Notes: generated by a model not told the origin, from the letters alone. A stretch of DNA of 64,000 nt from Cystobacter ferrugineus (GCF_001887355.1 NZ_MPIN01000024.1:21923-85922); one strand, 5' to 3'; counted from the first letter of the stretch, positions 41,589 to 48,925 are shown. Numbers and translations: made by a program.

Positions 41589-41625
41589 GTGCGCGGTTGT
41601 AGGCGTTCCTAGGGTCCGCCGCAAG

Positions 41626-41898
41626 ATGCTGCGGCCCCGCACACGCCGCCCAGAGAGGGCGGAGCAGTACGAGAGCGCGGCCTACCGTGAGCTGCAGGCC
41701 CGGCTGGCCACCGCCGTGCGGCGCCTGCGCGAGGAGCGAGGCTGGACGCAGGAGGAGGCCGCTCACCGCTGCGGCATGACGACGCGCCTCTTTCAGCGTG
41801 TGGAAGGAGCGGACGTCAACCTCACCTTCACCTCGCTCGCCCGACTGTGCGAAGGCTTCGGGGTGGACGTGGTGCAGTTGCTCAAATCGTCCGCGTGA
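41626..41898 (+). CDS. XRE-family helix-turn-helix regulator
   Basis: A 90-aa single-domain HTH_3/XRE protein: LATAVRRLREERGWTQEEAA, HRCGMTTRLFQRVEGADVNL and TFTSLARLCEGFGVDVVQLL form the five-helix Cro/CI fold at residues ~25-85. A basic N-terminal arm (LRPRTRRPERAEQ) precedes it. It is followed at once by a 14-bp hairpin terminator. The inverted repeat upstream and its size suggest a local repressor of itself and the zinc-ribbon gene. Confidence 0.9.
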   Translation: MLRPRTRRPERAEQYESAAYRELQARLATAVRRLREERGWTQEEAAHRCGMTTRLFQRVEGADVNLTFTSLARLCEGFGVDVVQLLKSSA

Positions 41899-41914
41899 GA
41901 AGCCGCCAAACGAC

Positions 41915-41947
41915 GACGGGCCGAAGCCTTTTAGGCTTCGGCCCGTC
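41915..41947. terminator. Bidirectional hairpin terminator
   Basis: GACGGGCCGAAGCC (41915-41928), loop TTTTA, GGCTTCGGCCCGTC (41934-41947): a 14-bp perfect stem between the 3' ends of the XRE gene and the convergent 49-aa gene. There is no long T-tract, but the position and stability fit termination from both sides. Confidence 0.8.
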
Positions 41948-41963
41948 ACCACCGCACCAAGCT

Positions 41964-42113
41964 CTAGATGCGGCGCTTCCTGTTCGGACAACTGCGCTCG
42001 TGCAGGACGAAGCACTCCAAGCCGTACCAAGCCGCGTAAATCCTACGGCCGGCACGGGTGAAGTACGCCGTGCGCTTACACGCGCAACTGAAATGGTTGG
42101 TTCGTGAAACCAT
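41964..42113 (-). CDS. Small Cys/Arg-rich protein, unknown
   Basis: A 49-aa frame starting at ATG 42113, with AAAGGAG 6 nt upstream, the best ribosome site in the area. The peptide is basic with four Cys (FSCACKRTAYFTRAGRR, YGLECFVLHERSCPNRKRRI). It ends 16 bp from the shared hairpin terminator. Positive charge and Cys pattern would suit a small metal- or nucleic-acid-binding protein, but no family is recognised. A longer frame upstream lacks support. Confidence 0.5.
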   Translation of the reverse strand: MVSRTNHFSCACKRTAYFTRAGRRIYAAWYGLECFVLHERSCPNRKRRI

Positions 42114-42180
42114 AGCCATCTCCTTTGCGTGTGCGCAGAAAGCACTCCCCCTTCCGCGCGGGCCAGACAGGGCCCTACGA

Positions 42181-42209
42181 TTGACGATGGGGAGTGTACC
42201 GCGTAAGGT
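42181..42209 (+). promoter_or_regulatory. Sigma-70 promoter of small RNA 2 with overlapping inverted repeat
   Basis: -35 TTGACG (42181-42186), 17-bp spacer, -10 TAAGGT (42204-42209). GTACC-N6-GGTAC (42196-42211) overlaps the -10 box and could be an operator. Confidence 0.55.
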
Positions 42210-42215
42210 ACAGTA

Positions 42216-42309
42216 ACTCGCCGCCAAACGAGTACGGTGGTCCTTACGCTGTTAGGTCCCATCGAACGGCCGGTCATGGGACCCATTCCCATGCCCGGCC
42301 GAAGTTTTT
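42216..42309 (+). ncRNA. Candidate small RNA 2 (~94 nt)
   Basis: A promoter at 42181-42209 is followed after about 50 nt by a large intrinsic terminator (42267-42309), with no open frame of any size between. The predicted transcript would start near 42216. It is divergent from the 49-aa gene. No known RNA family is recognised. It could also be the leader of something lost, but the terminator argues for a finished RNA. Confidence 0.5.
42267..42309 (+). terminator. Intrinsic terminator of small RNA 2
   Basis: CGGCCGGTCATGGGA (42267-42281), loop CCCAT, TCCCATGCCCGGCCG (42287-42301): 15 pairs with a single T/C mismatch, then AAGTTTTT. Very stable and followed by five Ts. Confidence 0.85.
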
Positions 42310-42354
42310 CGGGGCTCTACCCCGTGAAAATCAGATAGCGAATCGCGCCACTCC

Positions 42355-42855
42355 CTAGAAGGGGATGTCTACATCAGGGGTCTTTTCGGGTTTTTCGCGT
42401 GATTGAAGCTGCGGGCGGCTGAACTCTCCGCGCCCATCCTTTTGAAGGACCCCGCGCTCGGCCATGCGATTCAACCAACTCGCGACGGCGGAGTAGCCCA
42501 AATCCGTGCCGACTGCCGCTTTCGCCAAGTCGTAGATTTCCGCAGTGGTGTGCGTCCGTCCGTCCTGAAATCGCTCAAGCGCGACCTCGTGCCATGCTCC
42601 TTGGGGATTCATGAGAACGGAGGGCACCTCCGCTGCGCTGGGGTGCCGAAAGGTCATCAACTTGGCCAACACGTGGCTGGCTGCTCTCGGCTCAAGGGAG
42701 CTGGCAAGCATGTTCCGGGTGCGCTCAAGCGCTGAGATGTCCGCATCGAGGTCTTCGCGTGCCTTGCGCTTCTCCGCGAGAAGCGCATCGATGGCAGCCA
42801 GGGGGGCAGTCGAGCTCACGAACGTTGATCTACATCGGCCAATTGCGCAGGTCAA
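42355..42855 (-). CDS. Coiled-coil plus winged-helix-like protein, unknown
   Basis: A 166-aa frame. Residues ~18-55 form a charged coiled coil (LAAIDALLAEKRKAREDLDA). The C-terminal ~70 residues (AWHEVALERFQDGRTHTTAE, IYDLAKAAVGTDLGYSAVAS, WLNRMAERGVLQKDGRGEFS) look like a winged helix with a basic wing. The start is uncertain: ATG 42855 or GTG 42819, neither with a good ribosome site. It may be a DNA-binding accessory gene of the island. Lower GC than core genes. Confidence 0.5.
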   Translation of the reverse strand: MTCAIGRCRSTFVSSTAPLAAIDALLAEKRKAREDLDADISALERTRNMLASSLEPRAASHVLAKLMTFRHPSAAEVPSVLMNPQGAWHEVALERFQDGRTHTTAEIYDLAKAAVGTDLGYSAVASWLNRMAERGVLQKDGRGEFSRPQLQSREKPEKTPDVDIPF

Positions 42856-42979
42856 TGCGCACGACAGAGCGCTCCATCAAATGTCGCGTCAGCCTGACCG
42901 GTTGTTGTGCGCATGTTTTTTTCTTGACATGGGTTGTCGTTTCCGCATGCGGCACTCCAACTCCTCCCCCCTCGTTCGC

Positions 42980-44224
42980 TCAAGGGGCACCGTCCATGGT
43001 GATCCGGAGGAGTCGCCCGATGCCCTCAAGCAGCCGGTAGTAGGCATACTCCGGCACCGGGCCGAATGCCTTGAAGTTGGCCGCCACGCGCTCCACCTGC
43101 TTCCGTGGTCCGTGCACCAGCAGCGCGAGGAAACCGTAGGCGAGGTTGACGAACTGCACCATCCGCTTCAGCCCCGTCCACGTGAGGGCCCGCACGTCCT
43201 CCAAGTCGAACCCCTGCTTCACGAAACGGTTGCTCTCCTCGACGCCCCACCGCTCCAGGTAGATGTCCACCACCCGGCCGGCGTCCTCTCGCGTGCGCAC
43301 GTCCTCGGTGGTGAGGATGACGAGGGGCTTCAGCCCTAGGCCGCGGGCCACGACGAGGGAGTAGCGCGTCTCGCCCAACTTCTTCGTGGAGGGGCGGCCT
43401 CCAGAGGTATACGCCGGCAGCCGCACGTCACGCACGAATCCCAACTGGAGCTCCTGCTTCCTCCCCGTGCTCTCGGGGCGGTGGTACTTCGTGCGGTGGG
43501 TATGGGGCTGCGGCAGCAACTCCACCGCCTCGCTCACCTTCATCTTCCCGTCGGGCAGGTGGAGGAACCTATCGTTGCTGAGCTTGATCCGCACCGCGTA
43601 GGAGAGGCCGAGCTCGTCGAGGCGCCGGAGGAAAATGTGCCCGTCGAAGCCGGAGTCGAACACCCAGAAGGCGTCGCGAGGGACGTGCGGGCTCACGGTG
43701 GATATGGCCTCGAGCGCGGTGGCGTTCTGGCTCTTGTGCTCGGGTGAAACCTTCGAGAAAAGCCGGGAGAGGAGCGGCAGGCGCCGACCGCGCACGCCCA
43801 CGGCCTCCACGGAGACAACCTGGTAGCCGGTGGCGAGTTCGTCCTTGGAGCCGTCGTGCACGGTGGAGAGGTACGGCATTTTCCGGGCGCGCGGCTTGGC
43901 GATGTCGGTGAGGTCCACCGCGACAACCGGCCGAGGGTAGCGCTCGTCCCGGAGAATTGGAGCCACGAGGCGCAGGTAGTCCTCCTCCACGGCCGCGTCC
44001 TCGTAGCGCTTGTTGGCCAAGTTGCGCGAGAGACGCTTCTCAGTGTGGATGAGGCGCCGCGGCTCGTTCAAGGCGCGGCCGATTTGGGAGAGGAGAACAC
44101 TGCGGTTCTCCACCAGCCCGAAGAGGGCCTCACGCAGGAAGCGGCGGCACGGCTTGTAGAGCCGTCCACCCACCTTCTCCACGTACGCGTCGAAACGCTC
44201 AGCGATGGACTTCTCGCGAGGCAC
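42980..44224 (-). CDS. IS4-family DDE transposase
   Basis: A 414-aa transposase, full length for IS4-type enzymes. The DDE triad is visible: VVAVDLTDIAK (first Asp), FWVFDSGFDG (second Asp) and the Y-(2)-R-(3)-E-(6)-K signature in YLERWGVEESNRFVKQ. It cuts and rejoins DNA to move its element. The frame is intact, so it may be active. I could not find convincing terminal inverted repeats in 42900-42980 or 44225-44420, so the element's limits are unknown and one end may be lost. Confidence 0.88.
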   Translation of the reverse strand: MPREKSIAERFDAYVEKVGGRLYKPCRRFLREALFGLVENRSVLLSQIGRALNEPRRLIHTEKRLSRNLANKRYEDAAVEEDYLRLVAPILRDERYPRPVVAVDLTDIAKPRARKMPYLSTVHDGSKDELATGYQVVSVEAVGVRGRRLPLLSRLFSKVSPEHKSQNATALEAISTVSPHVPRDAFWVFDSGFDGHIFLRRLDELGLSYAVRIKLSNDRFLHLPDGKMKVSEAVELLPQPHTHRTKYHRPESTGRKQELQLGFVRDVRLPAYTSGGRPSTKKLGETRYSLVVARGLGLKPLVILTTEDVRTREDAGRVVDIYLERWGVEESNRFVKQGFDLEDVRALTWTGLKRMVQFVNLAYGFLALLVHGPRKQVERVAANFKAFGPVPEYAYYRLLEGIGRLLRITMDGAP

Positions 44225-44362
44225 ACCCCTCCCGGCACTGGACGCGAGCCTCGGAGGTGCCTACGTTTCCCGTGTCCTTGGCCGGACGGGAGCGTGGCCT
44301 CGAGCCGCGTTCCAGTTGTGAAGAGAGGAAGGGCTGTTGGCGCAGCTCTCCTCCCTGTTTAG

Positions 44363-44399
44363 AGGGCCGGACCTTGGCGGGTCTGGCCCTTTTCTTTTT
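44363..44399 (+). terminator. Intrinsic terminator without an obvious upstream gene
   Basis: AGGGCCGGACC (44363-44373), 6-nt loop, GGTCTGGCCCT (44380-44390, one G-U pair), then TTTCTTTTT. It faces away from the transposase start; no plus-strand gene ends nearby, so it may shield the element or end an unseen RNA. Confidence 0.8.
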
Positions 44400-44539
44400 C
44401 CCCTTGTCTCCTTCGGCTGCACCTCCCATGAGGACGCGCGCGGTCATGCCGCACTGGCTGTCCTCGAAAATGGGGTGGGAGCCCGCAGCCGCAATGGCGC
44501 AAGTGCGGAAACGTGTGAGCGCTGCTCAACGTCCAACAT

Positions 44540-44607
44540 GTAACTCTCGGGTTACTTTTCGCATCCACGTTGAGAGGGGATGGATGTGATTGTAACTCTG
44601 GCGTTAC
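44540..44607. promoter_or_regulatory. Two GTAAC-N6-GTTAC boxes 52 bp apart
   Basis: GTAAC-TCTCGG-GTTAC (44540-44555) and GTAAC-TCTGGC-GTTAC (44592-44607), both within a near-identical TGTAACTC...GTTACT 18-mer. A 52-bp centre distance is about five helical turns, as for sites bound cooperatively. The regulator and target are unknown. Confidence 0.5.
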
Positions 44608-44733
44608 TGCTTGGGCTCTGGGGCGCTGCCGACTCGGCGCGCCGGGCGCGGGCTCCGCACGCGTGCGCCTCTCGGCGTCACGCGGGGCCCTGGCGTCATT
44701 CTGTCTGGTTTATGCTACTCGGCCACTCACCCG

Positions 44734-44751
44734 AAAAATGGGTAAGGTCGA
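44734..44751 (+). repeat. 18-bp repeat, copy 2
   Basis: AAAAATGGGTAAGGTCGA, identical to the minus strand of 36408-36425. It is 35 bp upstream of the ABA4-like debris. Confidence 0.6.
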
Positions 44752-44785
44752 TGAACGAGTCCTTTGACACCTTCCCCGAGCTTTG

Positions 44786-44950
44786 TCGTGGAGGGTGGGC
44801 GTCCCGCGCATGAGGAACCGGAGGAGGAGGTACACCAGGCGCCCTGTCGGGCCATACCTCATGGTCAACAGGACACAGGCGCCACCGCCAGGTGGGGGAG
44901 TCCGCGACGTTCCGCATCCCGGATGGTCCGCGCGCCGACGAACAGGTCGA
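44786..44950 (-). pseudogene. Truncated, frameshifted ABA4-like (DUF4281) copy
   Basis: About 165 bp align closely with the 3' half of the intact gene at 19469-19936 (TCGTGGAGGGTG at one end, GACGAACAGGTCGA at the other). Differences include a 1-nt deletion in the G-run after ACACAG, which breaks the frame, so LPHLAVAP and VLLTMMFGP-like parts fall in different frames. Both ends of the homology are abrupt. It is a gene fragment, probably left by a duplication or a recombination event. Confidence 0.85.
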
Positions 44951-45002
44951 TGCCGACTCGGGATTGTGGGGGCACCCTGGTGCGATTACATGTCGGCGCA
45001 GC

Positions 45003-45860
45003 ATGCGCGAGGCAATAGGCTCTGTGGTTATGAGATGGCGATTTTGGAAAAAGAAGAGAGGGCGGAACGAGCAGCAGAGCAGCCTGACGACTCTGTGGAA
45101 CGCCACAACCCAGACGGGAACGGGGGCGTTGGTGGCTGCGATAAGCGTGGGTGTAGGACGCGAGGACGCAGCCATCTATGGCGCTGCCGGCCCGCTGGTT
45201 AACGTCATTCTCGGTTCGGCGGCGCAATGGGTAACGGAGCGCCGCCATCGTCGCGTTCAGGGCTGGCTCACCGCCTACGTTGAGGCTGCTCCAGGAAGCG
45301 ATGTGGCTGCTGCCGAGGCAGAACTCCGCGCCAAGGCCGGTGAACCGCTATTCCAGGAAGTTGTGCTTGAGAACCTTCGCTCCCTCGACGAAGCGCTTGA
45401 TGATGCCGTTGTGCCCGCTCTGGCCAGGCTGATGAGGATGTATGTCACAGAGTCGAGGCGGGCAGACGCGTTCTTCCGCGGGGTGCGCAGGCTCCTGTCG
45501 GATCTCACAGGTGACGAGTACGCCGATCTTTGTTCTCTGATTCGGTGGGCTGTGGAACTCGCGAGTTACGGCAACCAGGATGTTGTGGAATTGGAGTACG
45601 TCATGCGTGATGGCGCCACCGCCCCCACGCTCCTTGGTCGGCAATCAGGCCCGACGCCACCTGGATTCGTGGTGGGCAAGCCGCCTCCGTCCGAAACCAT
45701 GGGCGAAATGCCGTCTGCACAGCGCCTCTTCCACCTGCTTCGGGTGAACGGCTTGGGCTTCGAAGGAAGCTCAGTGGGGCCCTTCCCTGGGGCAGGGCCA
45801 CCGAGTCGGATCGTTTTCCACAGAGATGTGGTTGTTCGCATGCAGAAGGTGCTGGTGTAG
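45003..45860 (+). CDS. Basic-headed protein of unknown function
   Basis: A 285-aa frame, starting at ATG 45003 or 45030 (MRWRFWKKKRGRNEQQ); neither has a strong ribosome site. A basic head is followed by a weakly hydrophobic segment (GALVAAISVGVGREDAAIYG), then a long helical region with paired acidic and Arg residues (LRSLDEALDDAVVPALARLM, ADAFFRGVRRLLSDLTGDEY). A C-terminal stretch RLFHLLRVNGLGFEG may be winged-helix-like. No family recognised. The upstream part of the frame is read through the ABA4-like debris, so the real gene begins after it. Composition and location mark it as part of the accessory island. Confidence 0.55.
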   Translation: MREAIGSVVMRWRFWKKKRGRNEQQSSLTTLWNATTQTGTGALVAAISVGVGREDAAIYGAAGPLVNVILGSAAQWVTERRHRRVQGWLTAYVEAAPGSDVAAAEAELRAKAGEPLFQEVVLENLRSLDEALDDAVVPALARLMRMYVTESRRADAFFRGVRRLLSDLTGDEYADLCSLIRWAVELASYGNQDVVELEYVMRDGATAPTLLGRQSGPTPPGFVVGKPPPSETMGEMPSAQRLFHLLRVNGLGFEGSSVGPFPGAGPPSRIVFHRDVVVRMQKVLV

Positions 45861-46012
45861 CCTCTGCACTGCGGGGAAGGTGTCTACGAAGACGATGCGG
45901 TCCATGCTTCTGGGAAAGACAGAGAAGCACCGCACCATCCAGACATTGAAGGAGGAGCGGGGGGCGTCTCCGGCGCGGATGCATTCTGGAGACGACTCCG
46001 GGCCCGAAAACA

Positions 46013-46056
46013 CCGAGGCCGGAAACCCCTGATTGCTCAGCGGCTTCCGGCCTCGG
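46013..46056 (-). terminator. Hairpin terminator after the tRNA pair
   Basis: CCGAGGCCGGAA (46013-46024) pairs with TTCCGGCCTCGG (46045-46056), 12 bp, 20-nt loop. Reading the tRNA strand, GTTTT follows. It lies 7 bp after tRNA-Glu. Confidence 0.75.
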
Positions 46057-46062
46057 CTTTTG

Positions 46063-46135
46063 TGTCCCCGACGGGATTCGAACCCGTGTTACCGGCTTGA
46101 AAGGCCAGCGTCCTGGGCCTCTAGACGACGGGGAC
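46063..46135 (-). tRNA. tRNA-Glu (TTC)
   Basis: The minus strand folds as a 73-nt cloverleaf: acceptor GTCCCCG/CGGGGAC plus discriminator A, anticodon loop CTTTCAA (anticodon TTC), T loop GGGTTCGAATCCC. CCA is not encoded. It is 17 bp after tRNA-Lys and its 3' end faces the accessory island. Confidence 0.96.
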
Positions 46136-46152
46136 GGCTCCTTCTACCTCTG

Positions 46153-46225
<73 letters not shown>

Positions 46226-46235
46226 GCACTATTCT

Positions 46236-46263
46236 TTTTTACGGGACCCTCCGATTTCCGCAA
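46236..46263 (-). promoter_or_regulatory. Promoter of the tRNA-Lys/tRNA-Glu unit
   Basis: Minus strand: TTGCGG (46258-46263), 16-bp spacer, TAAAAA (46236-46241), ending 10 bp before tRNA-Lys. Confidence 0.55.
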
Positions 46264-46411
46264 GGCCCCTCGGCGCGGCCACTCTCTACCAGCACTCGTT
46301 CCGGAGTTCTACTCCCGATCCAGGCCCCTGTTTCCCGCCAACCCCCAGGCGCCGGCGGGCGGCCGCCCGCCGCTGGCTGGCGCTCCCCTCGCCAGGCGCT
46401 ATACCGGAAGC

Positions 46412-46975
46412 ATGCGCCGTGACAGCCGACACTCCGAGGGAGCACCCGAGGAACCCGACGATCTGGACCTGGAGGGGGAGGAGGACGAGGAGCCGGCCTC
46501 CAAGCCCCGACGCTACCTCACCCGGGCGGGGGCCGAGCGCATGCACAAGGAGCTGCTGCGGCTGCTCAACGAGGAGCGCCCCAAGGTCACCGCCGAGGTG
46601 TCCGCCGCGGCCGCCCAGGGAGATCGCTCGGAGAACGCCGAGTACATCTACGGCAAGAAGCGCCTGCGGGAGATCGACCGGCGTCTGCGCTTCCTCCAGA
46701 AGCGCCTGGACACCGCGACCATCGTCGTTCCGTCCGAGCAGACGGACACCACGCACGTCTACTTCGGCGCCACGGTCACGCTCGAGGACGAGGACGGGGG
46801 GCGGGTGACCTATCAGATCGTGGGCTCGGACGAGATCGACACCGCGGGCGGGCGCATCAGCGTGGAGTCCCCCCTGGCCCGGGCCCTGCTGCGCAAGAAG
46901 GTCGGAGATTCCGTGGAGGTCATCCGGCCGCGAGGGGAGATCGAGTACACCCTCGTGCAGATCCGCTACGTGTAG
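46412..46975 (+). CDS. greB: Transcription elongation factor GreB
   Basis: A 187-aa Gre factor. After an acidic, disordered ~30-residue head (EEPDDLDLEGEEDEEP) the N-terminal coiled coil runs from about residue 35 to 105, with the catalytic tip acids in QGDRSENAEYIYGKKRLREI. The C-terminal FKBP-like domain follows (VYFGATVTLEDEDGG, YQIVGSDEIDTAGG, ISVESPLARALLRKKVGDSV). It enters the RNA polymerase channel and helps cut backtracked RNA. The acidic head is longer than in E. coli GreB. The YGKKRLREID stretch favours GreB over GreA. Confidence 0.9.
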   Translation: MRRDSRHSEGAPEEPDDLDLEGEEDEEPASKPRRYLTRAGAERMHKELLRLLNEERPKVTAEVSAAAAQGDRSENAEYIYGKKRLREIDRRLRFLQKRLDTATIVVPSEQTDTTHVYFGATVTLEDEDGGRVTYQIVGSDEIDTAGGRISVESPLARALLRKKVGDSVEVIRPRGEIEYTLVQIRYV

Positions 46976-47260
46976 CGGCCTGTTCGCCCGGGTGCGTCAT
47001 GCAACACCCGGCTGGCGCGCGCGTGTCCTCTCCGCGTCTTTGTCCACTGCTCCGGGGGTCAGGACGATTGGGGACTGTCCTCGCCGCCGGACGCGTTAAA
47101 ACCTCCAGGAGGTCCCGAAACGGCTTCGTCGGGCTTCCTGCCGAGGAAGCGAGCCCTATATTCGGGAAGAGTAGAGCAGGCGCAGCGCAGTCCGTCAGTC
47201 GGAGTCCCGTCGCACGGTCGGTCCATCGGTCGCACCCACTTCGAGGTCGCGCTCCACACG

Positions 47261-48580
47261 ATGCGAAAGAACTTCATCCTCGACACCAACGTCCTTCTCC
47301 ACGACCCGCGCTCCATCTACGGGTTCAGAGAACACAACGTCATCATCCCCATCTACGTCATCGAGGAGATCGATCAGTTCAAGCGAGATCTCTCCGAGCT
47401 GGGCCGCAACGCGCGCCTGGTCGCGCGCTACCTGGATTCCTTCCGGGAAGAGGGCTCGCTGAAGGAGGGGGTGCGCCTGCCGCATGGCGGCGTGCTGCGG
47501 GTGTGCTTCACCGAGCGTGAGGCGCCCCTGTCCATGGCGGACAGGGATCTGATGGACAACCGCATCCTCGCGGTGGCGTTGGATCTGATGGAGCGCGAGC
47601 CCCAGTCCCCGGCCGTCTTCATCACGAAGGACACCAACCTGCGCATCCGCGCGGATGCCCTGGGCCTGCTCGCCGAGGACTACGACGCGGAGCGCGTGGA
47701 GATCACCGAGCTGTACACGGGCTTCACCGAGCGGCTGGTGCCACGGGACATGGTGGACCAGATGTACAAGTCCGGCGCGGAGGTGGAGATCTCCGGCCAG
47801 GACACGCTCTCGCCGCACCAGTTCATCCTCCTCAAGGACGAGACGAACCCGTCCCACGCCGCCATGGGCCGCTTCAACGCCGCCCGGGGCCGGGTGGTGC
47901 CGCTCTCGCGCGGCATCAAGGAAGGCGTCTGGGGCATCCGCCCGCGCAACATGGAGCAGAGCTTCGCCCTGGATCTGCTGATGAACGACGAGATCAAGCT
48001 CGTCACCATCGTGGGCAAGGCGGGCACGGGCAAGACGCTGCTGGCCATTGCCGCGGGCCTGCACAAGGTGACCGAGGAGAACGTCTACCAGAAGCTGCTC
48101 GTCAGCCGGCCCGTCTTCCCCCTCGGGCGCGACATCGGGTTCCTGCCCGGGACGCTCGAGGAGAAGATGAACCCGTGGATGCAGCCCATCTTCGACAACG
48201 TGGAGTTCCTCATGAACCTCAGCCGCGCCGACAAGAAGGCCGGCCGGGGCTACCACGAGCTCATCGACCTGGGGCTGATGGAGATCGAGGCGCTCACCTA
48301 CATCCGTGGGCGCAGCATCCCCAACCAGTACATCATCATCGACGAGGCCCAGAACCTCACGCCCCACGAGGTGAAGACCATCATCACGCGCGTGGGCGAC
48401 AACACGAAAATCATTCTCACCGGGGACCCGTTCCAGATAGACAACCCCTACGTGGACGCGACCAGCAACGGACTCGTCCACGTGGTCAACCGGTTCAAGA
48501 ACGAGAAGATCGCGGGCCACATCACCATGACCAAGGGCGAGCGCAGCGCCCTGGCCGAGCTCGCCGCCAACCTTCTCTAG
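47261..48580 (+). CDS. PIN-domain PhoH-family ATPase
   Basis: A 439-aa protein with an N-terminal PIN ribonuclease domain (residues ~1-135: FILDTNVLLHDP, MDNRILAVAL, FITKDTNLRIRADAL), which keeps the family acids. It is joined to a PhoH P-loop domain (about 215-439: Walker A GKAGTGKT at ~251-258, Walker B YIIIDEAQN, then TGDPFQID). This PhoH2/YlaK type couples RNA unwinding to PIN cleavage, as shown for mycobacterial PhoH2. It has no antitoxin gene beside it. A 27-nt gap leads to the DUF493 gene, so the two may be cotranscribed. Confidence 0.92.
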   Translation: MRKNFILDTNVLLHDPRSIYGFREHNVIIPIYVIEEIDQFKRDLSELGRNARLVARYLDSFREEGSLKEGVRLPHGGVLRVCFTEREAPLSMADRDLMDNRILAVALDLMEREPQSPAVFITKDTNLRIRADALGLLAEDYDAERVEITELYTGFTERLVPRDMVDQMYKSGAEVEISGQDTLSPHQFILLKDETNPSHAAMGRFNAARGRVVPLSRGIKEGVWGIRPRNMEQSFALDLLMNDEIKLVTIVGKAGTGKTLLAIAAGLHKVTEENVYQKLLVSRPVFPLGRDIGFLPGTLEEKMNPWMQPIFDNVEFLMNLSRADKKAGRGYHELIDLGLMEIEALTYIRGRSIPNQYIIIDEAQNLTPHEVKTIITRVGDNTKIILTGDPFQIDNPYVDATSNGLVHVVNRFKNEKIAGHITMTKGERSALAELAANLL

Positions 48581-48607
48581 CGCCCTGCGCCACGGGAGGA
48601 GTCAGTC

Positions 48608-48925
48608 ATGTCGGGAGACGGTACGCAGCAGGATCCCGCCCAGGGCACGGGCGGCGAGCAGGAGAAGAAGCCGCTCATCGACTACCCGACCGTCTACACC
48701 TTCAAGGTGATGGGGCGGCGGGCGCCGGACTTCGTCGAGTACGTGCGCGACCTGTTCCGCACGTACATGGGCACGGAGATCTCCCCGGACTCCATCCAGG
48801 AGCAGTCCAGCAGCAAGGGGACCTACGTGTCGGTCAGCGTGTCCGTCTACCTGCTGTCCGAGGAGCACCGCCGCTCCATCTACGTGCGGCTCAAGGAAGA
48901 GCCGCGTGTCGTCTACTACCTCTGA
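48608..48925 (+). CDS. DUF493 family protein (YbeD-like)
   Basis: A 105-aa protein. A ~20-residue charged head is followed by the DUF493 ferredoxin-like fold: LIDYPTVYTFKVMGRRAPDF, SIQEQSSSKGTYVSVSVSVY and the C-terminal RVVYYL. E. coli YbeD resembles an ACT-type ligand-binding domain and has no proven role. GGAGGAG precedes the ATG. It follows phoH by 27 nt. Confidence 0.88.
   Translation: MSGDGTQQDPAQGTGGEQEKKPLIDYPTVYTFKVMGRRAPDFVEYVRDLFRTYMGTEISPDSIQEQSSSKGTYVSVSVSVYLLSEEHRRSIYVRLKEEPRVVYYL

Larger units (their letters stand above)
44225..45002. other. Gene-poor stretch with repeats and gene debris
   Basis: About 780 bp. It holds an intrinsic terminator (44363-44399), two GTAAC-N6-GTTAC boxes (44540-44607), the second copy of the 18-bp repeat (44734-44751), and the broken ABA4-like copy (44786-44950). 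A 77-codon frame from 44580 begins with a signal-like stretch (MDVIVTLALLLGLWGAADSA) but runs into the debris and is probably not a gene. Confidence 0.5.

Noticed and set aside
40627..42309. Toxin-antitoxin or phage remnant interpretation of the small-gene cluster
   Set aside because: Small size, an XRE protein and strong terminators suggest it, but no toxin motif, integrase or phage structural gene is visible.
42900..44420. Terminal inverted repeats of the IS4-family element
   Set aside because: Only scattered short similarities found; none continuous enough to define the ends.
36280..46135. att direct repeats from integration at tRNA-Glu
   Set aside because: By eye I found no copy of the tRNA-Glu 3' end elsewhere in the window; an exact search is needed.
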